This document shows positions 8,141 to 16,113 of a stretch of DNA of 64,000 nt, piece by piece. Within the stretch, counting starts at the first letter, position 1. Every line of letters starts with the position of its first letter. The stretch is taken from contig FNAW01000008.1 of assembly GCA_900102115.1 (NCBI GenBank), forward strand, positions 1-64,000, written 5' to 3'. Origin of the DNA: Blastococcus fimeti (GTDB lineage Bacteria > Actinomycetota > Actinomycetes > Mycobacteriales > Geodermatophilaceae). Both the position numbers and the translations under genes were made by a program. The notes below the pieces were generated by a model. The model was given only the letters and a program-made list of their open reading frames with translations, was not told the origin of the DNA and did not search any database.

Positions 8141-8508
8141 CCCGGCCGCCCGCCCTCGCCGGCCGGGCGACAGCACCTCCGGCGAGGCCGTCGGCGACGG
8201 AAACCGCAGGTCCGGGATGCGCGCCGGAATGGCGCACGATCGCCTTCCCGGCGATGTCGACAAGGCACCTAAATGCTTTTGCGCCCGCCATTCGGGCGGT
8301 CGCCGCGAATTGCGTAACGGTTGGGTCCGTCGCCTTTTCTTCCGCCCTGTTGCCGCCGATGCTCATGGTGCGGATGTGACGACGGGAAAGCCCCGGAAAG
8401 CACCGCTGAGGCACGACCGGTCCCGCTCAAGAAGCTGGGATCCGGTGCCGATACAGCAGTGATCAGTCCTGTCGGGCTGCACACCGGCAGGAATCCAGGA
8501 GGACGCAC
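8141..8508 (+). promoter_or_regulatory. 368-bp regulatory region upstream of cheB
   Basis: No coding potential was supported. The region carries GGAATGGCG at 8226-8234 and GTCGAC at 8256-8261, both shared with the receptor promoters. A FliA-like promoter is at 8427-8454, and an AGGAGG ribosome site at 8497-8502 serves the cheB GTG start. Confidence 0.5.
8427..8454 (+). promoter_or_regulatory. candidate FliA/WhiG-type promoter of the cheB operon
   Basis: TCAAG (8427-8431), a 15-nt spacer and GCCGATAC (8447-8454). The -10 matches the flagellar-sigma consensus GCCGATAA at 7 of 8 positions. The site is 55 bp upstream of the cheB start, a sensible promoter distance. Confidence 0.5.
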
Positions 8509-9633
8509 GTGAACCCGATCCGGGTGATGGTGGTCGACGACTCGGTCGTCGTCCGCAAGATCGTGACCGACGTGCTGTCCGCCGACCCGGGCATCGAGGT
8601 CGTGGGCACCGCCGTCAACGGCAAGGTCGCCGTGAGCAAGCTCGAGCAGCTCAAGCCCGACCTGATCACGATGGACATCGAGATGCCGGAGATGAACGGC
8701 ATCGAGGCGGTCCGCGCGATCCGCGCCGCCCGCAACCGCGTTCCGATCATCATGTTCAGCACGCTCACCGAGCGCGGTGCGACCGCGACCCTCGACGCGC
8801 TGTCCGCCGGCGCCAACGACTACGTCACCAAGCCGGCCAACGTCGGCAGCGTCGCGCAGTCCATGGAGAGCGTGCGCGAGCAGCTCATCCCCAAGATCAA
8901 GGCCCTGACCGGCCGCCCCGTCGCCCCCGCCCGGCCGGCCGCCCGGATCGCTCCTCCTCCCCCGGTCGCTCCCCGCACCGGCCCCGGCAAGAAGCCCGCC
9001 GTGCTGGTCATCGGTTCCTCCACCGGAGGCCCGGAGGCCCTGGCCAAGCTGCTGCCGCAGCTGCCGGCGTCCCTGCCCGTGCCGATCCTGCTCGTCCAGC
9101 ACATGCCCCCGGTGTTCACCCGCCAGTTCGCCCAGCGCCTCGACCGGCTCTGCGCGCTCCGCGTCGTGGAGGCCACCGACGGCGTTCCGCTGCAGCCGGG
9201 CACCGTGCACCTGGCCCCCGGCGACCACCACCTCGTCGTCCGGCCTGGTCGCGGCACGCACACCACCGGGCTGCACCAGGGCCCGCCCGAGAACTTCTGC
9301 CGCCCCGCCGTGGACCCGCTGTTCCGCTCGGCCGTCACCGCCTACGACGGCGCGGTGCTCGGCGTCGTCCTGACCGGCATGGGGTCCGACGGCCGCAACG
9401 GTGCCGGCGAGATCCGCGCCGCAGGCGGCACGGTGGTCGCCCAGGACCAGGCCAGTTCCGTCGTCTGGGGCATGCCCGGCGCGGTCGCCCAGGCCGGCCT
9501 CGCCGACGAGATCCTGCCGCTCGACCGGATCGCCGAGGCGATCCAGCGCCACCTGGCGGGGGTGCCGACCAGCCGGACCGCCGCCATCGCACCGGTTCCC
9601 GGCCGCGCCGTCCTGTCCGGAGGGAACCGATGA
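8509..9633 (+). CDS. cheB: chemotaxis methylesterase/deamidase CheB
   Basis: Removes methyl groups from receptor glutamates when phosphorylated by CheA, giving adaptation. The protein is 374 aa with a GTG start and a strong AGGAGG box. Seen: an N-terminal receiver with acidic pair D10-D11 and phospho-acceptor Asp56 (LITMDIEMPEMNG), and a Pro/Ala linker at about 140-162. The C-terminal esterase carries the catalytic triad Ser171 (IGSSTGG), His198 (LLVQHMPP) and Asp294 (TGMGSDG). The length is normal for the family. It overlaps cheR by 4 nt (ATGA), so the two are coupled. Confidence 0.96.
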   Translation: MNPIRVMVVDDSVVVRKIVTDVLSADPGIEVVGTAVNGKVAVSKLEQLKPDLITMDIEMPEMNGIEAVRAIRAARNRVPIIMFSTLTERGATATLDALSAGANDYVTKPANVGSVAQSMESVREQLIPKIKALTGRPVAPARPAARIAPPPPVAPRTGPGKKPAVLVIGSSTGGPEALAKLLPQLPASLPVPILLVQHMPPVFTRQFAQRLDRLCALRVVEATDGVPLQPGTVHLAPGDHHLVVRPGRGTHTTGLHQGPPENFCRPAVDPLFRSAVTAYDGAVLGVVLTGMGSDGRNGAGEIRAAGGTVVAQDQASSVVWGMPGAVAQAGLADEILPLDRIAEAIQRHLAGVPTSRTAAIAPVPGRAVLSGGNR

Positions 9634-10454
9634 CACTCACCACGACGAGCTTCGACTGGGTGCGCCACCTGGTGCACAAGGAGAGCGCGATCGTCCTCCA
9701 GCCCGGCAAGGAGTACCTGGTCGAGGCGCGGCTGCTGCCGATCGCCCGCCAGGCCGGTCTCACCGACGTCTCCCAGTTCGTCGAGTCGGTGCGCATCCGC
9801 CCCGACGCCGACAGCACCCGCCGGATCGTCGAGGCCCTCACCACCAACGAGACCTCGTGGTTCCGCGACGGCGACCCGTTCACCGCGCTCACCTCGACGG
9901 TCCTGCCGTCGCTGCTCGGCGCCCGCGGCCCGAACGAGCGGCTGCAGATCTGGTCGGCGGCGTGCTCCAGCGGCCAGGAGTCCTACACGATCGCGATGCT
10001 GCTCGAGGACGCGCTGCCCAACGCCGCGTCGCGGGTGTCGATCACCGCCACCGACATCTCGCGGGAGATGGTCGAGCGCACCCGCGCCGGCCGGTTCAGC
10101 CAGCTCGAGGTCAACCGCGGTCTGCCCGCCCCGATGCTGGTCCGCCACTTCACGCGGGCCGGCACCGAGTGGGAGGTCGCGCCCGCGCTGCGCCGCATGG
10201 TGACGGCCAGCCAGTGCAACCTGGCGGCACCGCTGCCCCGGATGGGCCCGTTCGACGTGGTCTACCTGCGCAACGTGCTCATCTACTTCGACCTGCCCAC
10301 CAAGCAGGCGATCCTCCGCCGGGTCCGCGACCTCATGCGCCCCGACGGCTGGCTGTTCCTCGGCGCGGCTGAGACCACGCTCGGGGTGGACGACTCCTGG
10401 GAGCGGGTCGTCGTCGGCCGCAGCTCCGCCTACCGCCCGTTGAAGGGGAAGTGA
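9630..10454 (+). CDS. cheR: chemotaxis receptor methyltransferase CheR
   Basis: A 274-aa SAM-dependent methyltransferase that methylates receptor glutamates and opposes CheB. Seen: the N-terminal helical domain (LLPIARQAGL and nearby), the TNETSWFRD signature, the SAM-binding motif IWSAACSSGQESYT, and the ITATDISREMVERTRAG and VYLRNVLIYFD motifs. It overlaps cheB by 4 nt, and its stop overlaps the next start (TGATG). Neither the local receptors nor the array fragment has a C-terminal CheR-binding pentapeptide, so methylation here would be tether-independent. Confidence 0.96.
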   Translation: MTLTTTSFDWVRHLVHKESAIVLQPGKEYLVEARLLPIARQAGLTDVSQFVESVRIRPDADSTRRIVEALTTNETSWFRDGDPFTALTSTVLPSLLGARGPNERLQIWSAACSSGQESYTIAMLLEDALPNAASRVSITATDISREMVERTRAGRFSQLEVNRGLPAPMLVRHFTRAGTEWEVAPALRRMVTASQCNLAAPLPRMGPFDVVYLRNVLIYFDLPTKQAILRRVRDLMRPDGWLFLGAAETTLGVDDSWERVVVGRSSAYRPLKGK

Positions 10455-10846
10455 TGCGTGCTCTGGTGATCGACGACTCGCGCGCGATGCGCCGGATCGT
10501 CTCGGGGATCCTGGAGGGTCTCGGCTACGAGACCCAGCAGGCCGGCCACGGCCGCGAGGGCCTCGACGCCCTCGAGGGCCTGGCGCCCGACCAGCTCCCC
10601 GACCTGGTCTGCGTGGACTGGAACATGCCGGTCATGGACGGCCTGCAGTTCGTCTCCGCCGTCCGCTCGAACCCGGGCTGGCGCTCGATGACGATCATGA
10701 TGGTCACCTCCGAGAGCGAGCACACCCAGATCGTGCGCGCCCTGGCCGCCGGCGCCCACGAGTACGTCATCAAGCCGTTCACCGCCGACGCCATCCGCGA
10801 CAAGCTCGCGCTGCTCGGCCTGCTCCCCCAGGAGGCCGTGCTGTGA
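10454..10846 (+). CDS. CheY-like single-domain response regulator (first copy)
   Basis: A 130-aa receiver domain without an output domain. It has the acidic pair D7-D8, phospho-acceptor Asp55 (VCVDWNMPVMDG), Thr/Ser in MVTSES and Lys near 107 (YVIKPF). ATG 10454 overlaps the cheR stop and is preferred; GTG 10451 is possible. It would carry phosphate from CheA to the flagellar motor or act as a phosphate sink. It is paired directly with a CheX-like phosphatase gene, and a second such pair follows. Which of the two CheYs binds the motor cannot be told from sequence. Confidence 0.93.
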   Translation: MRALVIDDSRAMRRIVSGILEGLGYETQQAGHGREGLDALEGLAPDQLPDLVCVDWNMPVMDGLQFVSAVRSNPGWRSMTIMMVTSESEHTQIVRALAAGAHEYVIKPFTADAIRDKLALLGLLPQEAVL

Positions 10847-11358
10847 CCACCCTCGACAGCGGCGAGCGGCGCCGCACCAGCGACACCCGGCCGGTCATCA
10901 CCGACCTGATCGACGAGGTGACCGTCGAGTCGATCGCCCAGGAGGCGTGGATCTCCCTGGTCGGCGAGGACGAGGTGCTCGTCCCGCTGCCCGGCGGGCC
11001 CGTCGCCGACCCGGTCTCCAGCTGGGTCGACGTCGTCGGCCCGTGGACCGGGAGCGTCGTCCTCACCACCGGGCGGCGCACCGCCGAGGAGCTCACCCGG
11101 GCGCTGCTCCGGGAGCACTCCCCCGAGGTGCTCGAGGACGAGGACGTCGCCGACGCCTTCGGCGAGATCGCGAACGTCGTCGGCGGCAACGTCAAGGCGG
11201 CGCTGCCCGGCTCCTCGGGCCTGAGCCTTCCCGACGTGGGCGAGGCCCCGGCCCTCCGCAACCCCGACGACCTCTGCCGCGTCGAGCTCCAGTGGCGCGG
11301 CGAGCCGCTCTCCATCTCCGTGCAGGGGGCGCTCCCGCCGCTCCCCGCCGTCTCCTGA
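10843..11358 (+). CDS. CheX/CheC-family chemotaxis phosphatase-like protein
   Basis: A 171-aa protein starting at GTG 10843 and overlapping the CheY stop by 4 nt. The segment DAFGEIANVVGGNVKAALPG fits the family active-site signature D/S-x3-E-x2-N on a long helix, here D-x3-E then E-x2-N. In CheC/CheX/FliY proteins these Glu and Asn residues insert into the CheY active site to speed dephosphorylation. The first 30 residues are a polar extension. By position it probably dephosphorylates the CheY encoded immediately upstream. Assignment to CheX rather than CheC is not certain. Confidence 0.75.
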   Translation: MTTLDSGERRRTSDTRPVITDLIDEVTVESIAQEAWISLVGEDEVLVPLPGGPVADPVSSWVDVVGPWTGSVVLTTGRRTAEELTRALLREHSPEVLEDEDVADAFGEIANVVGGNVKAALPGSSGLSLPDVGEAPALRNPDDLCRVELQWRGEPLSISVQGALPPLPAVS

Positions 11359-11392
11359 CCCGCACCTACTGCCGAGAGAACGAGGTACCGCT

Positions 11393-11755
11393 GTGAAGAT
11401 CCTGATCGCCGACGACAGCCGCGTGATGCGGCAGATCGTCATCCGCACGCTGCGGCAGGCCGGCTTCGACGACCACGACATCGTGGAGGCCGAGGACGGC
11501 GCCGACGCCTACGCCAAGGTGGGTGCCGAGAAGCCCGACCTGGTGCTGTCGGACTGGAACATGCCCAACATGACCGGGATCGAGTGCCTCCAGGCGCTGC
11601 GCTCGGCCGGCTCCACCGTCCCGTTCGGCTTCGTGACCTCGGAGGGCTCCCCCGAGATGCGCGAGAAGGCGGCCAACGCCGGCGCGCTCTTCCTGATCGC
11701 CAAGCCGTTCAACGAGGACACCTTCCAGGAAGCCCTCAGCGGGGTGATCGCGTGA
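11393..11755 (+). CDS. CheY-like single-domain response regulator (second copy)
   Basis: A 120-aa receiver with acidic pair D7-D8, phospho-acceptor Asp54 (VLSDWNMPNMTG), Thr/Ser in GFVTSEGS and Lys near 104 (LIAKPF). It starts at GTG 11393, 34 nt after the CheX-like gene. It differs clearly from the first copy, so it is an old duplication or a separate origin rather than a recent copy. Like the first copy it is directly followed, with a 4-nt overlap, by a CheX/CheC-like gene. Probable roles are motor binding or phosphate sink. Confidence 0.93.
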   Translation: MKILIADDSRVMRQIVIRTLRQAGFDDHDIVEAEDGADAYAKVGAEKPDLVLSDWNMPNMTGIECLQALRSAGSTVPFGFVTSEGSPEMREKAANAGALFLIAKPFNEDTFQEALSGVIA

Positions 11756-12243
11756 CCGCCCCCGGCACCATCCCCCTGCCGGCCGCCAAGGACGTCCGCG
11801 ACATGCTCACCGGCCTGGTGGGCAAGCCTGTGAACGTGACCCCCGGCTCCCCGGTGACCCCGACGCCCGAGCGGCCCGTGGCCGTGGCCGTCTACGTCGA
11901 CCCCGGCATGAACGTCAACGCCCTGTGCCTCATGGACCTGGGCGCGTCGGCCTACACCGGCGGTGCGCTGGCCCTGCTGCCCCCCGGCGGCTGCCAGGAC
12001 GCGGTCGAGGAGGACGGCGAGCTGACCGGCATGCAGGTCGAGGCGCTGCACGAGGTGGTCAACGTCCTCTCGGCGCTGTTCAACACCCAGGGCGCGCCGC
12101 ACTCGAAGCTGCACAAGCTCTACGCGCCGGGCGAGGAGATCCCCGGCGACCTGGCGGGCATGCTCGCGGCCTTCAACCGGGTCGACCTGGCCATCGAGAT
12201 CCCCACCTACGGCAAGGGCGCTCTGTCGCTTGTGCTGCCGTAG
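11752..12243 (+). CDS. divergent CheX/CheC-like protein
   Basis: A 163-aa protein whose GTG start overlaps the CheY stop by 4 nt. No strong family call, but the helix EALHEVVNVLSALFN carries the E-x2-N dyad of CheC/CheX phosphatases, with a proline 22 residues after the Asn as in the family pattern D/S-x3-E-x2-N-x21-P. The D/S position is Glu here. The preceding GGALALLPPGG strand-turn also fits the fold. By position it would act on the CheY just upstream. Alternatively it has lost phosphatase activity and only binds CheY. It is the last gene of the cluster. Confidence 0.6.
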   Translation: MTAPGTIPLPAAKDVRDMLTGLVGKPVNVTPGSPVTPTPERPVAVAVYVDPGMNVNALCLMDLGASAYTGGALALLPPGGCQDAVEEDGELTGMQVEALHEVVNVLSALFNTQGAPHSKLHKLYAPGEEIPGDLAGMLAAFNRVDLAIEIPTYGKGALSLVLP

Positions 12244-12260
12244 GGAGCACCACCCACAGA

Positions 12261-12305
12261 CGCCCCGGGGCGGCGCCGGAACTCGCGTTCCCGCCGCCCC
12301 GGGCG
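12261..12305. terminator. bidirectional terminator hairpin closing the chemotaxis cluster
   Basis: CGCCCCGGGGCGGCG pairs with CGCCGCCCCGGGCG with a single bulge, across a 16-nt loop. It lies between two convergent genes and can serve both. Confidence 0.65.
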
Positions 12306-12314
12306 CTGTGCTGG

Positions 12315-12773
12315 TCAGGCGGGGACGGAGGCGTGGTCCTCGACGCTGGGCAGGCAGGCCCACACGTGCTTGGTCCCGGTGTCGACGTACCAGCCGTGCG
12401 CCACCGAGAGCCGCGCGACCAGCTGCAGCCCCATGCCGCCGTAGGCGGGGTCGCGGTCGACCTCCGGTGCCGGCATGACGTCGGGCGCGCGGTCGCTGAC
12501 GTCCAGCAGCCATCCGCCGGAGCCAGCGATGACCGTCGCCACGACGGGGGACTCGCCGTGCCGCAGCGCGTTCGAGGCGAGCTCGTCGAAGGCCAGCACG
12601 AGCTCTTCGCTCGAGGAGTCCTCGGCGTCGGGCGGGAACCCTGCGTCCCCGAGCCGGCTCCGCAGTCCGGCCCGCGCGGCGGGCAGTTCCGCGAGCGCGG
12701 CCAGGTGCCAACGCCACACTTCCCCGCGACCGTCCGGTAACGGTCGTAGCGGCCAGGCCAGTCGACGCGCCAT
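12315..12773 (-). CDS. RsbW/SpoIIAB-like ATP-binding protein (putative anti-sigma or serine kinase)
   Basis: A 152-aa HATPase_c_2-type domain of the GHKL fold. Seen: N-box LAFDELASNALRHG, a G1-like DVSDRAP and a G2 GGMGLQLVARLS. There is no His-acceptor or membrane domain. Proteins of this type bind a sigma factor and phosphorylate an anti-anti-sigma STAS protein; PP2C phosphatases reverse the phosphorylation. Its divergent neighbour is such a phosphatase, which supports a partner-switching role. No STAS protein or sigma factor gene is in the window, so the partner is unknown. Confidence 0.8.
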   Translation of the reverse strand: MARRLAWPLRPLPDGRGEVWRWHLAALAELPAARAGLRSRLGDAGFPPDAEDSSSEELVLAFDELASNALRHGESPVVATVIAGSGGWLLDVSDRAPDVMPAPEVDRDPAYGGMGLQLVARLSVAHGWYVDTGTKHVWACLPSVEDHASVPA

Positions 12774-12955
12774 GCCTCTCCCTCGATCGCCCTCTGCTGG
12801 ACCCCTCCGGAATGCCCCGCGGGACCGATCGGAAACCGCCCGGCGCCGGGCTTCTGCGCCCGCACCGCCGTGGCTCTGGTCACGAGGGGTGAATTCGACG
12901 CCTCCGTCGTCGTCGCTTGGGGCTGGCGGTGCCGCCGTGCGGCACAGTGGTCGCC

Positions 12956-14725
12956 GTGACCCCGGAGGAGTCGGCCCACCTGCCGGGCGACCTGCTGCTG
13001 CAGGCCGTCGAGGGCATGCACCGGCCGATGTTCGTCCTCGACCAGGACTGGCGGTTCCGCTACGTCAACCCGGCCGGGGCCGCAGTGCTCGACCGCACGG
13101 TCGCGGGACTGCTCGGCCGCGACATCTGGACCGAGTTCCCGGAGGCCGTCGGCGGCCCGTTCGAGGCGCTCTACCGCGAGGTGCGGCGGACCGGGGGGAC
13201 GGGGGGTACGGAGGCCTGGTTCGATCCGCTGCGCAAGTGGTTCCGCGCCGACGCCTTCCTCACGCGGGCGGGGCTCGTCGTGACCTACGACGACGTCACG
13301 GAGCAGCACCGCATCGCCGAGGAGCGCGCCGCCGCGGTCGACGCGCGCGAGCGGGCCGCCGCGGCAGCGGCCTCCGCCGCGCGGGAGGCCGAGCAGGCCG
13401 GCCGGCACCTGATGCTGCTGGGCGACATCAACCTGGCGATGACCTCGACGTTCGACACCGACGAGGCGGTGCAGCGGTTCGCCGAGCTGGTCGTGCCGCA
13501 GCTCGCCGATTGGTGCATCGTCAGCGTCGTCGATGCGGACGGGACGCGCCGGGACGTCGGCCGCGCGCACCGCGACCCGGCGATGGTGGCCGCCATGCAC
13601 CACTACGCCGATCTGCGCGTGACCACCAATGACGCCACGGCACCGGTGCCGGCGATGCTGCGCGACCCGAGGCCCGTCGTCCTGCCCGAGATCACCGACG
13701 AGATCGTGCGGAGCATGGTCCCGGTCGAGGCCGCCCGCGAGGCGCTGGCACCGCTCGCCCCGGCCGCCGCCGCCGCGTTCCCGCTGCTGGCCCGGGGTGA
13801 GGTGATCGGCGGGATCACGCTGGTGAACGGGCCCGAGCGCGGGGCGCACACCCCGGTCGAGCTGCGGACGGCGGAGATCGCGTCCCGCCGCGCGGCGCTG
13901 GCCCTCGACAACGCCCGGCTCGCAGCCGCCCAGCAGCAGGTCGCCGAACGCCTGCAGATGAGCCTGCTCTCGCCCCCGGTGCAGCCGGACTCCCTCGAGC
14001 TGTCCGTGCGGTACCGGCCGGCGACCCAGGGGATCGCCATCGGCGGCGACTGGTACGACGCCTTCCTGCAGCCCGACGGTGACACGGTCCTCGTGATCGG
14101 CGACGTCATGGGCCACGACATCGAGGCCGCGGCCGCGATGGGGCAGGTGAAGACCCTGGTGCGGGGCATCGGGTACGACCGGCTGGACGCACCCGCCGGG
14201 CTGCTCCGCCGCGTCGACCACGCGATGGTCGGGCTGGACGTGCCGGCGATGGCGACGGCGCTGGTCGCCCGGATCGAGCTCGGCGTCGACGGCGACGGCC
14301 GCCCCGCCCGCCGGCTCCGCTGGGCGACCGCCGGGCACCCCGACCCCCTCCTGCTGCTCGACGACGGCACGGTGCTCGACCTCTCGGCGCCGATCGGTCC
14401 CCCGGTCGGCATCGGCTGGCTGGGCCCCCGCACCGACGAGGTGAGCCCGCTGCCCGACGGCAGCACCCTGCTGCTGTTCACCGACGGGCTCTTCGAGCGG
14501 CGGGACATGCTCCTGGACGAGGGGCGCGACCTGCTGCGCGACCTGGTCGCCCGGTCGTCGGGGCTCCCCCTCGAGGAGCTCTGCGACCGGCTGCTGGCCG
14601 AGATGCTCGGTCCCGACGTCGAGGACGACGTCGCCGTCCTGGCCGTGCGGGTGCACCCGCTGGGCGCCGAGCGCCCCGCCGAGGCCGGCCCGGAGCTGCT
14701 GCCTGCCGCCCTCCCGCACACCTGA
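12956..14725 (+). CDS. PAS-GAF-PP2C (SpoIIE/RsbU-type) serine phosphatase
   Basis: A 589-aa sensor phosphatase. The start GTG 12956 is preferred; the frame is open upstream to 12917. Seen: a PAS fold at about 10-115 (MFVLDQDWRFRYVNPAGAAV), a short coiled coil at about 118-145, a GAF-like domain at about 155-320, and a PP2C/SpoIIE catalytic domain to the end. Metal-binding acidic motifs are GGDWYDAF, VIGDVMGHD, TDGLFERR and DDVAVLAVR. It would dephosphorylate a STAS anti-anti-sigma protein in response to a PAS or GAF signal. The divergent RsbW-like gene is the likely antagonist. Two paralogues occur at 24732 and 53703. Confidence 0.9.
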   Translation: MTPEESAHLPGDLLLQAVEGMHRPMFVLDQDWRFRYVNPAGAAVLDRTVAGLLGRDIWTEFPEAVGGPFEALYREVRRTGGTGGTEAWFDPLRKWFRADAFLTRAGLVVTYDDVTEQHRIAEERAAAVDARERAAAAAASAAREAEQAGRHLMLLGDINLAMTSTFDTDEAVQRFAELVVPQLADWCIVSVVDADGTRRDVGRAHRDPAMVAAMHHYADLRVTTNDATAPVPAMLRDPRPVVLPEITDEIVRSMVPVEAAREALAPLAPAAAAAFPLLARGEVIGGITLVNGPERGAHTPVELRTAEIASRRAALALDNARLAAAQQQVAERLQMSLLSPPVQPDSLELSVRYRPATQGIAIGGDWYDAFLQPDGDTVLVIGDVMGHDIEAAAAMGQVKTLVRGIGYDRLDAPAGLLRRVDHAMVGLDVPAMATALVARIELGVDGDGRPARRLRWATAGHPDPLLLLDDGTVLDLSAPIGPPVGIGWLGPRTDEVSPLPDGSTLLLFTDGLFERRDMLLDEGRDLLRDLVARSSGLPLEELCDRLLAEMLGPDVEDDVAVLAVRVHPLGAERPAEAGPELLPAALPHT

Positions 14726-14757
14726 CCCAGGGCAGAAATGGCCGTCTCTGCCCTGGG
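14726..14757. terminator. bidirectional terminator between convergent genes
   Basis: A perfect 11-bp stem (CCCAGGGCAGA / TCTGCCCTGGG) with a 10-nt loop begins directly after the phosphatase stop codon and ends 2 nt before the stop of the AAA ATPase on the other strand. Confidence 0.8.
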
Positions 14758-14759
14758 GA

Positions 14760-15953
14760 TCAGTCGGGGTGGCGCAGGAGGTAGCGGCCGAAGTGCGGCA
14801 CGGTGAACGCGATCTGGCCGCGCTCGGCCGAGTACACGAGCCCCTTCTTGATCAGGGAGTCGCGGGCGGGGGAGAGGGACGCGGGCTTGCGGCCCAGGGA
14901 GAGCGCCACCTCCGACGTCGCCACCGGTGCGCCGCCGGGGCCGCCCAGCTCGGCCATCGCGTGCATGTACTCGCGCTCAGCGGGCGTGGCGCGGTCGTAG
15001 CGCGAGCCGAAGAAGCCGACCGCCAGCTCGGTCTCGGCGACGGGAGCGGCCATGGCGACGTCGTCGGCGGTGATGGGGGAGGCGGCGGCGACGTCCCAGG
15101 TGACCTTGCCGTAGGCCTGGACGAAGTAGGGGTAGCCGTCGGCGGCCTCGTAGAGGGCGTCGAGGGCGCCCCGGGCGAACTCCACGCCTTCGCGCTCGGC
15201 GGGCGCGATCAGCGCCCGGTCGGCGGCGTCGCGCTCCAGCCGGTCGATGCGGAGGTAGCGGAACAGCCGCTCGGAGTAGCTCTTGGACGCCGAGAGCACC
15301 GCGGGCAGGTGGGGGAGACCCGCCCCGACGACGATCAGCGGCGCGCCCTGCTGGGAGAGCTCGTGGCAGGCGGCGCAGATGGCGGAGACGTCGTCGGGCT
15401 GCACGTCCTGCATCTCGTCGATGAACAGCGCGATCCCGCTGCCGATGTCGGCGGCGACCCCGGCGGCGTCGCTGAGCAGCTCGACCAGGTCGATCTCCAT
15501 GTCGCCCGAGTCCGCCCGGCCCGTGGCCGCGGGGACGTCGATGCCGGGCTGCCAGCGGTCGCGGACCTTGGCGTCCGCCGGCGCGACCCGCTGGGCGAAG
15601 GCCTTCACCACGCCGAGCACCTCGGCCACGGACTCCTGGTCACCGTGCCGCGGCCCCAGCTCGCGCAGCGCCATGTGCAGCGCGGAGGAGACCGGCCGGC
15701 GCAGCGACTGGTCGGGGCGGGCCTCGATCTTGCCGGTGCCCCAGCCTCGGGAGATGGCCGCGGAGCGCAATTGGTTGAGCAGCACCGTCTTGCCGACGCC
15801 GCGCAGCCCGGTGAGCACCAGCGAGCGCTCGGGCCGGCCGTGGGCGATCCGCTCGAGCACCACGTCGAAGGCGGACAGCTCGCTGTCCCGCCCGGCCAGC
15901 TCGGGTGGCCGCTGACCGGCGCCGGGGGCGTAGGGGTTCCGCACGGGATCCAT
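14760..15953 (-). CDS. stand-alone AAA ATPase with C-terminal winged helix
   Basis: A 397-aa P-loop ATPase of the ORC/archaeal-ATPase-like type. It opens with NPYAPGAGQRPPELAGRDSE, then Walker A GLRGVGKT near residue 50 and Walker B IALFIDEMQDV, with a sensor region VVGAGLPHLP. A C-terminal winged-helix segment (SLGRKPASLSPARDSLIKKG) suggests DNA binding. ATG 15953 is preferred because a TACCGT -10 box lies 7 nt upstream and would overlap the alternative GTG at 15962. It stands alone. Its upstream region carries two GTCTAG-N8-CTAGAC dyads. Function is unknown; similar actinobacterial proteins are annotated only as ATP-binding proteins. Confidence 0.85.
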   Translation of the reverse strand: MDPVRNPYAPGAGQRPPELAGRDSELSAFDVVLERIAHGRPERSLVLTGLRGVGKTVLLNQLRSAAISRGWGTGKIEARPDQSLRRPVSSALHMALRELGPRHGDQESVAEVLGVVKAFAQRVAPADAKVRDRWQPGIDVPAATGRADSGDMEIDLVELLSDAAGVAADIGSGIALFIDEMQDVQPDDVSAICAACHELSQQGAPLIVVGAGLPHLPAVLSASKSYSERLFRYLRIDRLERDAADRALIAPAEREGVEFARGALDALYEAADGYPYFVQAYGKVTWDVAAASPITADDVAMAAPVAETELAVGFFGSRYDRATPAEREYMHAMAELGGPGGAPVATSEVALSLGRKPASLSPARDSLIKKGLVYSAERGQIAFTVPHFGRYLLRHPD

Positions 15954-15960
15954 GTCGAGC

Positions 15961-15966
15961 ACGGTA
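15961..15966 (-). promoter_or_regulatory. leaderless -10 box of the AAA ATPase gene
   Basis: TACCGT on the minus strand, 7 nt upstream of the ATG at 15953. This spacing is typical of leaderless actinobacterial transcripts and decides the start. Confidence 0.45.
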
Positions 15967-15973
15967 TGCCGTC

Positions 15974-16068
15974 GTCTAGCCCGATCCCTAGACGTCGGTA
16001 GAACGACCTAGCGCGTGTCGTGATCCGCCTCTGCCGGCGTCTCGCGTCGTCTAGCGACGACTCTAGAC
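15974..16068. repeat. two GTCTAG-N8-CTAGAC dyads in a divergent promoter region
   Basis: Perfect dyads at 15974-15993 and 16049-16068, each GTCTAG, 8 nt, CTAGAC and each preceded by GTC, with centres 75 bp apart. Further CTAG tetramers are at 16008 and 16113. CTAG is rare in high-GC genomes, so six in 141 bp is striking. The dyads lie between the AAA ATPase and the divergent holin-like gene and look like operator sites. A related dyad is at 21524-21541. Confidence 0.6.
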
Positions 16069-16113
16069 AGCGCAAGACCTGTAGAGATCCCCGGTGCACG
16101 CGTCGCCGACCGC

